A stretch of 64,000 bases of DNA from contig NZ_AP024882.1 in NCBI RefSeq assembly GCF_024347675.1, positions 1,550,001 through 1,614,000 on the forward strand, read 5' to 3'. This DNA comes from Vibrio ishigakensis. GTDB taxonomy: Bacteria; Pseudomonadota; Gammaproteobacteria; Enterobacterales; Vibrionaceae. The position numbers were made by a program, and so were the translations under genes. Shown here one piece after another: positions 17,925-25,885 of the stretch. Below the pieces are notes generated by a model. The model was not told the origin of the DNA and did not search any database. It saw only the letters and a program-made list of their open reading frames with translations. Within the stretch, counting starts at the first letter, position 1, and the number at the start of each line of letters is the position of its first letter.

Positions 17925-18731
17925 TTAAGTGTTTGAATGTGTTGAATTTGAAAGTTGTTGTGCCTCAATCAGAGATTGAGTAGTAGCGTGCTGAGGGTTG
18001 CCCAATACCTTATCAAAGGTGCCATACTCGGCTAGGCGTCCCTTATCTAGCACTAGGACGTGGTCGCATAAGGTTTGCGCCGCGTCTAAATCGTGCGTAA
18101 CCAAGATCAAACGCATACTGCGCTTGTCTTGAAGTTCTTCAAGTAGGTTTAGAACCTGCTTCCTGCTGATGGGATCAAGGCTACTGGTTGGTTCATCAGC
18201 AACAAGTACGCAAGGCTCAACCACTAACGCACGTGCAATCGCAACGCGCTGTGCTTGACCTGTAGAAAGTTGTTTTGGCTTGTAGTCAAGTAGCTTAAGG
18301 TCTAGACCTACAGCCTCCAAAGCTTCAGAGATACGTTTATCTTGATCCTCGTTTATACCCAAATTATTCATAGGCTCAACCAAGATCTGACGAACGGTGT
18401 AATAAGGATTCAGACTGGTATGTGGCTCTTGGGGAATAAGCTGAATATGCTTACACAGTTCCATCCTGTCTTTCACAGAAGAAGTAGACAGTGCCATTCC
18501 GCAGATATACACCTCTCCCAATGTTGGCTTTCTCAAGCCAAACAGAAGTTCAATCAAAGTAGATTTACCCGCACCTGATGGCCCCACAACTGCGAGATTT
18601 TCGGTGCCAATAGCTAGGTCTAAACCATGAAGTGCACGGAATGTTTCGCGCTTAGACCATCGCGATGCTGAGTAATGAACGCAAACACCCTCGAAGCGGA
18701 TGTCGGCTGATAAGTCGTGTTGATGTGCCAT
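17925..18731 (-). CDS. ABC transporter ATP-binding protein (OppF/NikE-like)
   Basis: A 268-residue nucleotide-binding subunit. Walker A is GPSGAGKST at about residues 50-58; the signature reads LSTGQAQRVAIARAL, a mild variant of LSGGQ; Walker B is VLVADEPTSSLDP, with the switch His in LVTHDLDAA. It pairs with the ATPase upstream to drive the fused permease. It starts 7 bp after its neighbour's stop. Confidence 0.92.
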   Translation of the reverse strand: MAHQHDLSADIRFEGVCVHYSASRWSKRETFRALHGLDLAIGTENLAVVGPSGAGKSTLIELLFGLRKPTLGEVYICGMALSTSSVKDRMELCKHIQLIPQEPHTSLNPYYTVRQILVEPMNNLGINEDQDKRISEALEAVGLDLKLLDYKPKQLSTGQAQRVAIARALVVEPCVLVADEPTSSLDPISRKQVLNLLEELQDKRSMRLILVTHDLDAAQTLCDHVLVLDKGRLAEYGTFDKVLGNPQHATTQSLIEAQQLSNSTHSNT

Positions 18732-18738
18732 GTTTTCT

Positions 18739-19503
18739 CTACCCGATCAGTTCACGAACTTGAGCGCAGAATCTATGCTCGCTCTCATGGATAGCTTGAT
18801 GCGGCGTACCATAGGCAATCATCTCACCATCATCAATCACGACGAGCTTATCGCACGCCAGTGCCGCAGGCAGATCGTGCGTGATAAGTAGGCCACCAAG
18901 ATTGCGCTCTTTAACACTGCTTCTAAACAAGCTGAGGATCTCGTTCTCTGTTACCGGGTCGAGAGCACTTGTGGGTTCATCGGCAATGATAAGTTGTGCA
19001 GTTCCAAGCAGAGCGATAGCAATACAGATACGCTGTCTTTGACCTCCAGAAAGTTGGCTTGGATAACAAGCGAGAGTTTTCTCTGGTTCATCGAAACCGA
19101 GTTTCAATAGAAGCTGGATCAAAGTTTCTAGCTCAGCATCTTTAAGACGAGTTCGGCTAGAGCTCAAAGCTAGACTGAGCTGCGCTTCAATAGTGGCTAA
19201 CGGGTTGAGAGCCTGAAGAGCATCTTGAAAGATAACCGCTGGACGCTGCGCGGATTTTCTCTGTAAAAGAGATAGGCCAGCAACCTCTACACCGCCAAAC
19301 TTGATACTTCCTGAAACGAAAACATCAGCAGGGACAAAACCCGCAATCGCTTTTGACAGCATAGATTTACCTATGCCTGAAGGCCCCATAATAGCTAAGG
19401 TTTCACCCTTCTCTAAGGTAAAGCTGATGTTCTGGAAGATAGTCTTACTGTCATCACCAATCTTTAGGTTGGAGACTTCAAGCAAAGGAGCGTTTGGTTT
19501 CAT
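18739..19503 (-). CDS. ABC transporter ATP-binding protein (OppD/NikD-like)
   Basis: A 254-residue nucleotide-binding subunit with Walker A GPSGIGKS, signature LSGGQRQRICIAIAL, Walker B LIIADEPTSALDP and switch His in LITHDLPAA. It is the first gene of the importer operon. Its ribosome site is weak (TTAGAA). The MATE gene ends 61 bp upstream, and a perfect 15-bp palindrome sits in between, so a separate promoter is likely. Confidence 0.92.
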   Translation of the reverse strand: MKPNAPLLEVSNLKIGDDSKTIFQNISFTLEKGETLAIMGPSGIGKSMLSKAIAGFVPADVFVSGSIKFGGVEVAGLSLLQRKSAQRPAVIFQDALQALNPLATIEAQLSLALSSSRTRLKDAELETLIQLLLKLGFDEPEKTLACYPSQLSGGQRQRICIAIALLGTAQLIIADEPTSALDPVTENEILSLFRSSVKERNLGGLLITHDLPAALACDKLVVIDDGEMIAYGTPHQAIHESEHRFCAQVRELIG

Positions 19504-19552
19504 TTCTAACTATGCAGTGCAGTGGGGTGAATACCCGAGATATTGCACTGAA

Positions 19553-19567
19553 TGATATAACATATCA
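19553..19567. promoter_or_regulatory. Palindrome in the promoter region of the ABC importer operon
   Basis: TGATATAACATATCA is a perfect palindrome (TGATAT, AAC, ATATCA) 50 bp upstream of the first ATPase gene, overlapping the MATE stop codon. It contains TGTTATA on the minus strand, a Zur-type half-site, but the other half does not fit Zur. Confidence 0.4.
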
Positions 19568-20872
19568 GGCCAAACACCTATCCTTAATTTGTCCGATATA
19601 AGGGTACAAGAATACGAATCGACCAATATAGAACAAGGTAAAGGCGAGCCACAAACCGTGATTACCCCATAGCCCTACAGCAACAAACTGAACCACAAGG
19701 AAAACCATTAGCGTTATAAAGCTTGAGTTGCGAACCGGTCGTGTCGTTCCCGTCCCAGTAAAAATGCCATAGAAGGTTAAGCCATAGCCTGCCACCAATG
19801 GGAAAACTATCAGCCAGATAGACATATCTAGGTAGATTTCGAGAAGGGCTGGAATGTCGGTAAACAACAGTACGATCTGCTCTTTAAACACGAAGGTAAG
19901 CAGAGTCAGCACTACCACAAAGCCGGTCGTCCATTGTGTGTTTAGCTTAATTACATCTTCTAGGAGTGTGGCATCTTTCTTACCGACCGCTTTACCTGCA
20001 AACACACTAGAAGCATTAGCAACACCATCAAACATATAGCTAACGATAAAGGTCACTTGCATCATGATAGCGTTTGCTGCCAAAACATCTGAACCGAGGC
20101 TAGAACCCACGCGCGCCATCATGTTGAAAAAGACCAAAATGCATACTGTGCGAAGCAATAAGTCCATGTTTGAACTCATGATCACACCCAAGTCAGCGCG
20201 TGACATCTTAACCATAGAGATATGCTCACGCAGTGAGAACTTGGAGGTGTTTATCACTAGGTAGGTACCAATGGCAAAAGTGGTCACCTGAGCTATTAAG
20301 CTAGCGTAAGCAACACCCGCAACACCTAGGTCGAAGTAATAAACAAAAACGATATCTAGCACTATATTAAGGACGTTACCAAACACCTGAGTAAACAAGG
20401 TCGCTTTAGCTTTAGCCTGCCCCATTAACCAGCCGATCAATACGTAGTTAAGAAGCACGAAAGGCGCGCCATAGATCATGATACCGAAATAGGTTTTTGC
20501 ATGAACCGCAACACTCTCCTCTGGAGAGATAATCAACATGGCGCCTTGCCAGATAAGGGGCTGCATCAAAATGAAAAATAAGCCAACTATCAAGGCAAGC
20601 ATGAACGGGCGCAGCAGACTGCTCGCCTGTTCTTGTACATCATTCTTGCCCAGAGCTATCGCACTTTGACCTGTGGTGCTGACTCTGAAGAAACCGAACA
20701 ACCAATACAGTGTATTCATGATAACCGTACCAATCGCCACACCACCAATAAGCTCAGCCATACCCAGTTGCCCTACTACGGCTGTATCCACGGCGCCAAG
20801 AAGAGGTTGAGTTACTGTAGAAACGATGAATGGAAAGGCAATCTTCAAATAGTCGTTATGAGAGAGTCTCAT
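19565..20872 (-). CDS. MATE family efflux transporter (DinF-like)
   Basis: A 435-residue, twelve-helix Na+ or H+ driven exporter of the MATE family. The N-terminal TQPLLGAVDTAVVGQLG segment is the DinF-branch signature, with the Asp of helix 1. I place the start at 20872 (MRLSHNDYLKIAFPF), the usual DinF-type N-terminus; the frame stays open for 50 more codons to 21022, but that part would cross a hairpin and a Fur-like site. Some MATE proteins near iron genes export siderophores; this remains inference. The product is transcribed divergently from a Fur-box-linked small gene and the FTR1 permease. Confidence 0.85.
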   Translation of the reverse strand: MRLSHNDYLKIAFPFIVSTVTQPLLGAVDTAVVGQLGMAELIGGVAIGTVIMNTLYWLFGFFRVSTTGQSAIALGKNDVQEQASSLLRPFMLALIVGLFFILMQPLIWQGAMLIISPEESVAVHAKTYFGIMIYGAPFVLLNYVLIGWLMGQAKAKATLFTQVFGNVLNIVLDIVFVYYFDLGVAGVAYASLIAQVTTFAIGTYLVINTSKFSLREHISMVKMSRADLGVIMSSNMDLLLRTVCILVFFNMMARVGSSLGSDVLAANAIMMQVTFIVSYMFDGVANASSVFAGKAVGKKDATLLEDVIKLNTQWTTGFVVVLTLLTFVFKEQIVLLFTDIPALLEIYLDMSIWLIVFPLVAGYGLTFYGIFTGTGTTRPVRNSSFITLMVFLVVQFVAVGLWGNHGLWLAFTLFYIGRFVFLYPYIGQIKDRCLA

Positions 20873-20912
20873 TTTGCGGGTAAATCCTAAATCTTGCGGC
20901 TCATCAGAGTCT

Positions 20913-20934
20913 AAAAAAACACCCTCAGGTGTTT
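20913..20934 (-). terminator. Terminator-like hairpin in the MATE leader
   Basis: On the minus strand AAACACC and GGTGTTT pair around TGAG and run into a T-run, 41 bp upstream of the chosen MATE start. No minus-strand gene lies upstream, so it may act as an attenuator or be fortuitous. Confidence 0.4.
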
Positions 20935-20950
20935 GATAATAATTTCTATT
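20932..20950. promoter_or_regulatory. Fur-like box upstream of the MATE gene
   Basis: TTTGATAATAATTTCTATT agrees with the Vibrio-style form AATGATAATAATTATCATT at 14 of 19 positions, including an exact run of 11 (TGATAATAATT). It is 60 bp upstream of the chosen MATE start. Confidence 0.5.
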
Positions 20951-21091
20951 TAGCTTAACGAAATTCAACGATGTGAATATGATCGAGCGCATTATCGAGC
21001 CAATAATTTCAAAATTTAGCATATCTAATTACAGGGGGATTAAAGCTTACTCTTTTGAAGGTTTTTCGTTACTCAATACAATGCCATTATC

Positions 21092-21110
21092 GAGAATGAT
21101 TATCATTAGC
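21092..21110. promoter_or_regulatory. Strong Fur box upstream of the Cys-rich small gene
   Basis: GAGAATGATTATCATTAGC matches the 19-bp Fur consensus at 16 positions and is nearly palindromic (AATGATTATCATT core). It ends 15 bp before the ATG of the 72-aa gene, where bound Fur would block transcription or initiation. Confidence 0.8.
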
Positions 21111-21125
21111 GTAATTGGCGGTATT

Positions 21126-21344
21126 ATGGATCACAGTAGCAATAGAGTGCAAGTGGAATTAAGCACAGAAAAACTAGAACAACTGATACAAGAAGGACAC
21201 ATCTGCGCCTCTCAAATAAGATGCTTAAACAGTGAGAGTAAACAAACGGTGTGGCAGATGTGCTTAAAGATCTGCGGTAAGAAAATGTGCCAAGCTCAAT
21301 GTCTTGCAGTAAAGCGTAAACAGCTTAAGGACAGGCTACTTTAA
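21126..21344 (+). CDS. Small Cys-rich protein behind a Fur box, 72 aa
   Basis: Not recognised as a named family. ATG 21126 follows the Fur box; the frame is open further upstream to 20973, but that part would contain the box. The 72 residues are basic and soluble with six Cys: C27, C33, C46, C50, C55 and C59, the last four as C-x3-C-x4-C-x3-C. Such spacing could bind iron, zinc or an Fe-S cluster. Iron-starvation induction is expected from the Fur site. It reads in the same direction as the FTR1 gene 125 bp downstream, which has its own Fur-like site. A weak GGCGG serves as ribosome site. Confidence 0.65.
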   Translation: MDHSSNRVQVELSTEKLEQLIQEGHICASQIRCLNSESKQTVWQMCLKICGKKMCQAQCLAVKRKQLKDRLL

Positions 21345-21429
21345 ACAGCACCAATACCCCATCAGTTGCTTAGTATTGATAAAACCTTAACTTCAAAAAA
21401 TGGCTATTTCATAACATCTACAGACCACT

Positions 21430-21448
21430 GATAATGCAAACAAATATC
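21430..21448. promoter_or_regulatory. Fur-like box upstream of FTR1 gene
   Basis: GATAATGCAAACAAATATC matches the Fur consensus at 14 of 19 positions, with an exact GATAATG and TATC end. It lies 21 bp upstream of the FTR1 ATG. Confidence 0.55.
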
Positions 21449-21468
21449 ATTTGCATAAGGATTTAGAT

Positions 21469-22281
21469 ATGTTTGCAAGTCTCGCTATAGTATTCCGCGA
21501 GGGGTTTGAAATGGTACTGGTAATTACCATACTGTTAGCCGCTACCCGTCAGGTCGCTTCAGCTAAAAAATGGATACTTTCAGGCGGTACACTTGGTGTC
21601 CTACTATCAATAATGCTCGCATTCGCAGCTCTCAGTAGTGACGCTATTCACTCTCTTTTGAAGGCTAAACTGACCGGTGCTTTCATACTCATTTTTGCCA
21701 GCCTACTTATCGCATGGACAGTAATTTGGATGAAATCTGAGGGTAAAAAACTCAGCCAAAAACTCTCTAGTATCGATTTAGAAAGCGCCAAATCTCCCCT
21801 ATTGTCGCTAGCAGTTGTAGCAACCCTAACTGTAGTGCGCGAAGGTAGCGAGGTAGTACTGTTTCTACTCGGATTGGTCAGTCAGAATGACACCAGTACT
21901 CAGGAAATACTCGTAGGAAGCTCTCTAGGAGCATTAGGCGCTCTGGTCACTGGCGTACTTATGTATCTAGGTCTAATTCGGGTGAATATCGCTAAGGTAT
22001 TCGATGTATTTGCGGTGTTCATGACCTTCCTTTCAGCAGGAATGGCGATCAATGCGGTTTCTAAACTCACTGCAATCGATGTTTTTCCGGCAATCATTCC
22101 ACAAGTTTGGGATACTACGCCCTATTTTGATCATCACAGTAATTGGCTTGCCTTAGTGATGCATGTCTTACTTGGATACACGGAGAAGCCAAGCCTGATG
22201 CAACTTATCGTGTACGTGGCAGTGCTAGTGACCATCTTCACTATGACTAAATCCGTTAATCGAAAAATTTCGCAAGCATAG
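21469..22281 (+). CDS. FTR1 family iron permease (EfeU-like)
   Basis: A 270-residue inner-membrane protein of seven or so helices. Both iron-binding REXXE motifs are present: REGFE at residues 10-14 and REGSE at 124-128. Start 21469 has an ATAAGGA site 7 nt upstream and puts the first motif in the first helix, as in EfeU. In E. coli EfeU works with EfeO (imelysin domain) and the peroxidase EfeB; here neither is adjacent, but an imelysin operon lies 20 kb upstream. Ferrous or ferric iron import is expected, and a Fur-like site precedes the gene. Confidence 0.92.
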   Translation: MFASLAIVFREGFEMVLVITILLAATRQVASAKKWILSGGTLGVLLSIMLAFAALSSDAIHSLLKAKLTGAFILIFASLLIAWTVIWMKSEGKKLSQKLSSIDLESAKSPLLSLAVVATLTVVREGSEVVLFLLGLVSQNDTSTQEILVGSSLGALGALVTGVLMYLGLIRVNIAKVFDVFAVFMTFLSAGMAINAVSKLTAIDVFPAIIPQVWDTTPYFDHHSNWLALVMHVLLGYTEKPSLMQLIVYVAVLVTIFTMTKSVNRKISQA

Positions 22282-22288
22282 CTCTGTT

Positions 22289-22310
22289 GGGTGCCACCTA
22301 GTCGGCACCC
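22289..22310. terminator. Hairpin between FTR1 and LysR genes
   Basis: GGGTGCC and GGCACCC pair across 8 nt, overlapping the LysR stop codon. It lies between convergent genes and may end both transcripts, though no clear T-run follows. Confidence 0.55.
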
Positions 22311-23200
22311 TCTTCCCAGTAAGGTTTGTCTCCAAATACCTTCACAAAATAATCGATAAAAGCCCTTACCTTAGGCGCGACTTGCTGATTGCTCGGATAC
22401 ACAACCCAAATGGCGGCGTTATCGTGAAGAGTATAATCCTCTAATACTTCGACCAACTCACCACTTTTTAGCTGTTTGTACACAAGCCAGACGGCGCACA
22501 TGGCAATACCCATACCTGCTACGGCTGCCTCTCTCACCGCTTCTCCATCGTCTAGCCTAATCACACCTTTCTTTTTGATATTAACCAGCTCACTTCCTTT
22601 TTTTAGGCTCCACCCTTCCAGACCAGTTTGATTGATGCATTGATGATTCAAAATATCATTGGCACTTTCAGGCATACCAAACTCACTTAGATAGGCTTTA
22701 GACGCGCACAAGATACGTTTGTCGCTAACGAGTTTTCTCGCCACCAGATTTGACGAAGGTAAGGTTGCATTGCGTATCGCGATATCAAACCCTCCTTCAA
22801 CCAAATCCACTTGGGTATCCGAAAGATGGATATCTACTGAAAGTTCCGGAAAGCTATCGCAGAACCCCTTTAGGTTTGGCACCACGTGCATGCGTCCAAA
22901 AGACGCTGGAGTGGTTACTCTAAGCACGCCTTGGGGTTTATGACTGTTAACACCAACAGATGCTTTAGCGAGCTCTACCTGCTCAACTATGCTTTTTGCA
23001 TGAACAAGAAACGCCTCTCCTTCCGAGGTCAGGGACACCTTTCTCGTGGTCCTGTGCACCAGCCTAGTGCCCAAGTTCTCCTCAAGCTTAATGATATGGT
23101 TACTGGCAACGGGCGCTGTAATACCGAGCTCGGCTCCAGCCTTACTTATGTTGTTTACCGCCGCTACTCGAATAAATAGTCTTAGGTGTTCGATGTTCAT
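22298..23200 (-). CDS. LysR family transcriptional regulator
   Basis: A 300-residue regulator. Start 23200 (MNIEHLRLFIRVAAVNNISK) gives the usual LysR N-terminus; the frame extends 13 codons further but those look untranslated. The winged HTH spans about residues 1-60 (ITAPVASNHIIKLEENLGTRL), followed by the periplasmic-binding-like effector domain. It diverges from the enoyl-CoA hydratase-like gene, and the 179-bp region between them is the likely operator, so the hydratase gene is the natural target. Confidence 0.88.
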   Translation of the reverse strand: MNIEHLRLFIRVAAVNNISKAGAELGITAPVASNHIIKLEENLGTRLVHRTTRKVSLTSEGEAFLVHAKSIVEQVELAKASVGVNSHKPQGVLRVTTPASFGRMHVVPNLKGFCDSFPELSVDIHLSDTQVDLVEGGFDIAIRNATLPSSNLVARKLVSDKRILCASKAYLSEFGMPESANDILNHQCINQTGLEGWSLKKGSELVNIKKKGVIRLDDGEAVREAAVAGMGIAMCAVWLVYKQLKSGELVEVLEDYTLHDNAAIWVVYPSNQQVAPKVRAFIDYFVKVFGDKPYWEEGAD

Positions 23201-23332
23201 CTGTATAAGCGTCTCAACTTGGGTTTTGACGATGCACAAAAAGCCCAGTGCACCATATCAATATCGTTAATTCTATTTCGTATTTTAGTTAATTGTTTCA
23301 AGGTAAAGGTGGTCATAATCTAAACAGCAGTT

Positions 23333-23376
23333 ATCGAGGAATTGGTAACCCTTCGTTTTTTGCAATCGAGGAATTG
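23333..23376 (+). repeat. Direct repeat spanning the ribosome site of the hydratase gene
   Basis: ATCGAGGAATTG occurs at 23333-23344 and again at 23365-23376, 32 bp apart. The second copy contains the GAGGAA ribosome site for ATG 23380. Confidence 0.5.
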
Positions 23377-23379
23377 ATT

Positions 23380-24225
23380 ATGGCTTACGAAAACTACACC
23401 ACCTTCACTGCTGAGCAGCGCGATGCAATCCTATACGTTACCTTTGACTTCGGTACGGTTAATGTCCAAGGACAAGAGATGCTGGCTGACCTCAACGGCC
23501 TTGCTTTAAGACTAGAGCGCGATCGAAGCGTTAAGGTCGTGGTCTTTCAATCCGCAAATCCCGAAATCTGGGTTTGTCACTACGACACAAACCTGCTTAA
23601 AGAGATGTCTACCGAGACTGTATCCCGAGACGAAGTTAAAGTGCTCGACCTACAAGCTGTTCTGGAACGAATCAGCAAGGTGCCACAGGCAACTATCGCT
23701 AAGCTAGAAGGCTTTGCTCGAGGTGGCGGTCATGAGTTTGCTCTGGCCTGTGATATGCGCTTCGCCGCGAAGGGCAAGTTCAAATTCATGCAGATGGAAG
23801 TGGGTATGGGCATTCTACCCTGTGGTGGTGGCGCGTCTCGTATGGCTCGTCAGGTTGGTCTAGGTCGAGCATTAGAAATCATCCTTAGCGCTCGTGACTT
23901 TACTGCAGATGAAGCCGAGGCCTATGGCACCATCAACAAAGCGCTGGAGCCTGACGAGATTGGCCCCTATGTGGACGCTCTTGCCCAGCGAATCTCAAAA
24001 TTCCCAGCAGAATCCATCAACGTATGCAAACAGATGGTTTATGAATCTATCGACAAACCAATAGATGAAGCGTTGAAAGCTGAAGCCTACTGGCTGTATC
24101 AAGCCACCAGCAAGACGCCGGCAGTAAAACGATTCCAGATAGCTGATGAACAAGGCCTAGAGCATGACATCGAAAACCAACGCAACTGGGAACAACTGGT
24201 TATGAATGTGCAAGACATCAACTAG
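23380..24225 (+). CDS. Enoyl-CoA hydratase/isomerase family protein
   Basis: A 281-residue crotonase-fold protein starting at ATG 23380 with GAGGAA upstream. The oxyanion-hole segment is KLEGFARGGGHEFALACDMR, and the EVGMGILPCGGGASRMARQVG stretch matches the second half of the active site, although the usual catalytic Glu of hydratases is not obvious. Substrate unknown. It may be induced through the divergent LysR gene. A GC-rich hairpin follows the stop. Confidence 0.85.
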   Translation: MAYENYTTFTAEQRDAILYVTFDFGTVNVQGQEMLADLNGLALRLERDRSVKVVVFQSANPEIWVCHYDTNLLKEMSTETVSRDEVKVLDLQAVLERISKVPQATIAKLEGFARGGGHEFALACDMRFAAKGKFKFMQMEVGMGILPCGGGASRMARQVGLGRALEIILSARDFTADEAEAYGTINKALEPDEIGPYVDALAQRISKFPAESINVCKQMVYESIDKPIDEALKAEAYWLYQATSKTPAVKRFQIADEQGLEHDIENQRNWEQLVMNVQDIN

Positions 24226-24235
24226 TGTTCTCGCC

Positions 24236-24276
24236 TCTCCCCTCGATACTGAATTGAGGGGAGATGTAATCCCCTC
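24236..24276 (+). terminator. Hairpin with two competing pairings before ppiB
   Basis: CTCCCCTC (24237-24244) pairs with GAGGGGAG (24256-24263); GAGGGG can instead pair with CCCCTC at 24271-24276. It probably ends the hydratase transcript. The two pairings exclude each other. Confidence 0.6.
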
Positions 24277-24325
24277 AAATAGCCCCTATAATCCTCGCAA
24301 GATAAACAAACTGAACACCTGAAAA

Positions 24326-24817
24326 ATGATTATATTCCACACCACCCACGGTGATATCGAGATCGAACTCAACCTAGATAAAGCACCAGTTACCTCAAAG
24401 AACTTTAAGAAATACTGCGAAGATGGCTTTTATGAAGGGACTATTTTCCACCGCGTAATCAAAGGGTTCATGATTCAAGGTGGCGGTATGAACGAGCTTA
24501 TGGATGAAAAACCAACTCGTGCACCTATCGTAAACGAAGCAAACCGTGGTCTGAAGAACACTGTAGGTACAATCGCTATGGCACGTACCGATGCACCTCA
24601 CTCAGCAACCGCTCAATTCTTTATCAACCTAGACGATAACGACTTCTTGGACTTTACCGGCAAGAACAATCAGGGCTGGGGCTATGCTGTGTTTGGTAAA
24701 GTGACCGCAGGTATGGATGTGGTAAACCGCATCGCTGAAGTGCATACACTATCGCGCATGGGACATGATGATGTACCAGCGGAAACCGTTATGATCAATA
24801 AGGTCACGGTTAAATAG
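24326..24817 (+). CDS. ppiB: Peptidyl-prolyl cis-trans isomerase B (cyclophilin)
   Basis: A 163-residue cytoplasmic cyclophilin, close in length and sequence to E. coli PpiB (164 aa). The catalytic core is plain: [13 protein letters not shown] with the active-site Arg and Phe, [17 protein letters not shown], and the Trp in QGWGYAVFG. It catalyses cis-trans isomerisation of prolyl bonds during folding. No signal peptide, as for PpiB and unlike PpiA. The ribosome site is weak. A good terminator follows. Confidence 0.96.
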   Translation: MIIFHTTHGDIEIELNLDKAPVTSKNFKKYCEDGFYEGTIFHRVIKGFMIQGGGMNELMDEKPTRAPIVNEANRGLKNTVGTIAMARTDAPHSATAQFFINLDDNDFLDFTGKNNQGWGYAVFGKVTAGMDVVNRIAEVHTLSRMGHDDVPAETVMINKVTVK

Positions 24818-24825
24818 CGCTTATT

Positions 24826-24855
24826 AGGCACCACACTTCGTGGTGCCTTGTTTCT
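24826..24855 (+). terminator. Terminator of ppiB
   Basis: AGGCACCAC and GTGGTGCCT pair around ACTTC, followed by TGTTTCT, 9 bp after the stop. Confidence 0.85.
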
Positions 24856-25028
24856 ACTGCGTCTCACATTTAAATCTCAATAGTAACAACAAGTTACCAA
24901 CCTATTTCCTTATGAATACAGATTGATACAGTTTATCGATGCTGTGAATAGCAGGTGCAATACGGCTTTCATATTTACCAAATACTGTAAGAATTCAGAT
25001 TAGCTTTGTCTCATCATAAGGAAGAACA

Positions 25029-25316
25029 ATGAGAACCCATTTACGTCGCCGCTTGGATAAACGTTCAAACGAAGAGATCGATCGTCTCTTCACACAATTC
25101 AATCGCTTGGTAACCTTGGCCCTTTCTGTTCTGGTCTTCCTAGTTGCCTTTTCGGGAGTAATGCTATTTAAAGGCAACCTGGTTCTTAGCATCACCCTCA
25201 CCTGCATCGCCTGTGTTTGGGCTATTGGATGGACAGGTTACCAAAGCGCTCTTAATCAAGTTCACTTTGATAGACAGAATCAACGCTCAGACTGGGCATT
25301 AAAGAACCTGAAATAG
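25029..25316 (+). CDS. Hypothetical small membrane protein, 95 aa
   Basis: Not recognised. The N-terminal 25 residues are very basic (MRTHLRRRLDKRS), followed by two predicted membrane helices (about residues 27-47 and 52-72) and a polar tail. The AAGGAAGAACA ribosome site is good. It lies alone between ppiB and a rearranged region. Confidence 0.65.
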   Translation: MRTHLRRRLDKRSNEEIDRLFTQFNRLVTLALSVLVFLVAFSGVMLFKGNLVLSITLTCIACVWAIGWTGYQSALNQVHFDRQNQRSDWALKNLK

Positions 25317-25325
25317 GTTCAACGG

Positions 25326-25685
25326 CTAGTCGCATGCACCAAACGTTGCGATTTTTTTCATATCGGGTTGTGACAGCACGGCTTGAAGAATCCCAGCCGA
25401 CACAATCACGCCACAACCTGTAAGTTGCATCAGCGACAACGACTCACTAAACAGCCACCAGCCTAGAAAGGCTACTGTCACCACTTCCATATAAGCCAAG
25501 GTCCCAAATGCGGTGGCAGAAAGTTTTTCAAGAGCAGTAACGGAGCAGACGATTCCCATAAAGCCAGGAACTGCTCCTGCCAAAACCACCCAGCCAAATT
25601 AACCAATATCTATTGTAGAAGCACCTTCCCAAGCGAAAGGAAGCATACAGAGGGATCCAGCCGCCAGTTGCCAAATACTGCAATA
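25326..25685 (-). pseudogene. EamA/DMT transporter remnant (C-terminal half, internal stop)
   Basis: The minus strand encodes the C-terminal part of an EamA-type drug/metabolite transporter, with GFMGIVCSVTALEKLSATAF and the closing helices ending in GACD. The same frame continues upstream through SIWQLAAGSLCMLPFAWEGA but is broken by an in-frame TAA just before FGWVVLAG. Similarity stops near 25685, where alpha/beta-hydrolase coding on the other strand begins. The N-terminal half is absent, so the gene is a decayed, truncated remnant. Confidence 0.75.
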
Positions 25686-25832
25686 GCGACAGAGCTATTC
25701 TACGACAAGGTTACCTCACACAAGGAACTGTTTAGAGTACCTGGCGCATCTCATGTAGACTTATATGATGTAGAAGAATATGTGAGCCAGGCGGCTGAGA
25801 AAATCGCTTCGTTTTTCGATAACCAAGCATAA
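25682..25832 (+). pseudogene. Alpha/beta hydrolase remnant (C-terminal ~50 residues)
   Basis: The plus strand frame ending in TAA at 25830-25832 reads ATELFYDKVTSHKELFRVPG, then ASHVDLYD and a final helix AAEKIASFFDNQA. This is the C-terminus of a dienelactone-hydrolase-like or YcjY-like alpha/beta hydrolase, including the catalytic-type His (GASHVDLYD). No start or catalytic Ser remains. It ends 53 bp before an AraC gene; such hydrolases often sit beside AraC regulators, so it may once have been its target. Confidence 0.7.
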
Positions 25833-25885
25833 GCATTAACTTCAGTGGTAGGTTCTCCCTGCCACTTTGCCACATAGGTTGAAGC

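Noticed and set aside
20873..21022. 50-codon N-terminal extension of the MATE protein
   Set aside because: It would cross a hairpin and a Fur-like site and add a polar tail absent from known MATE proteins.
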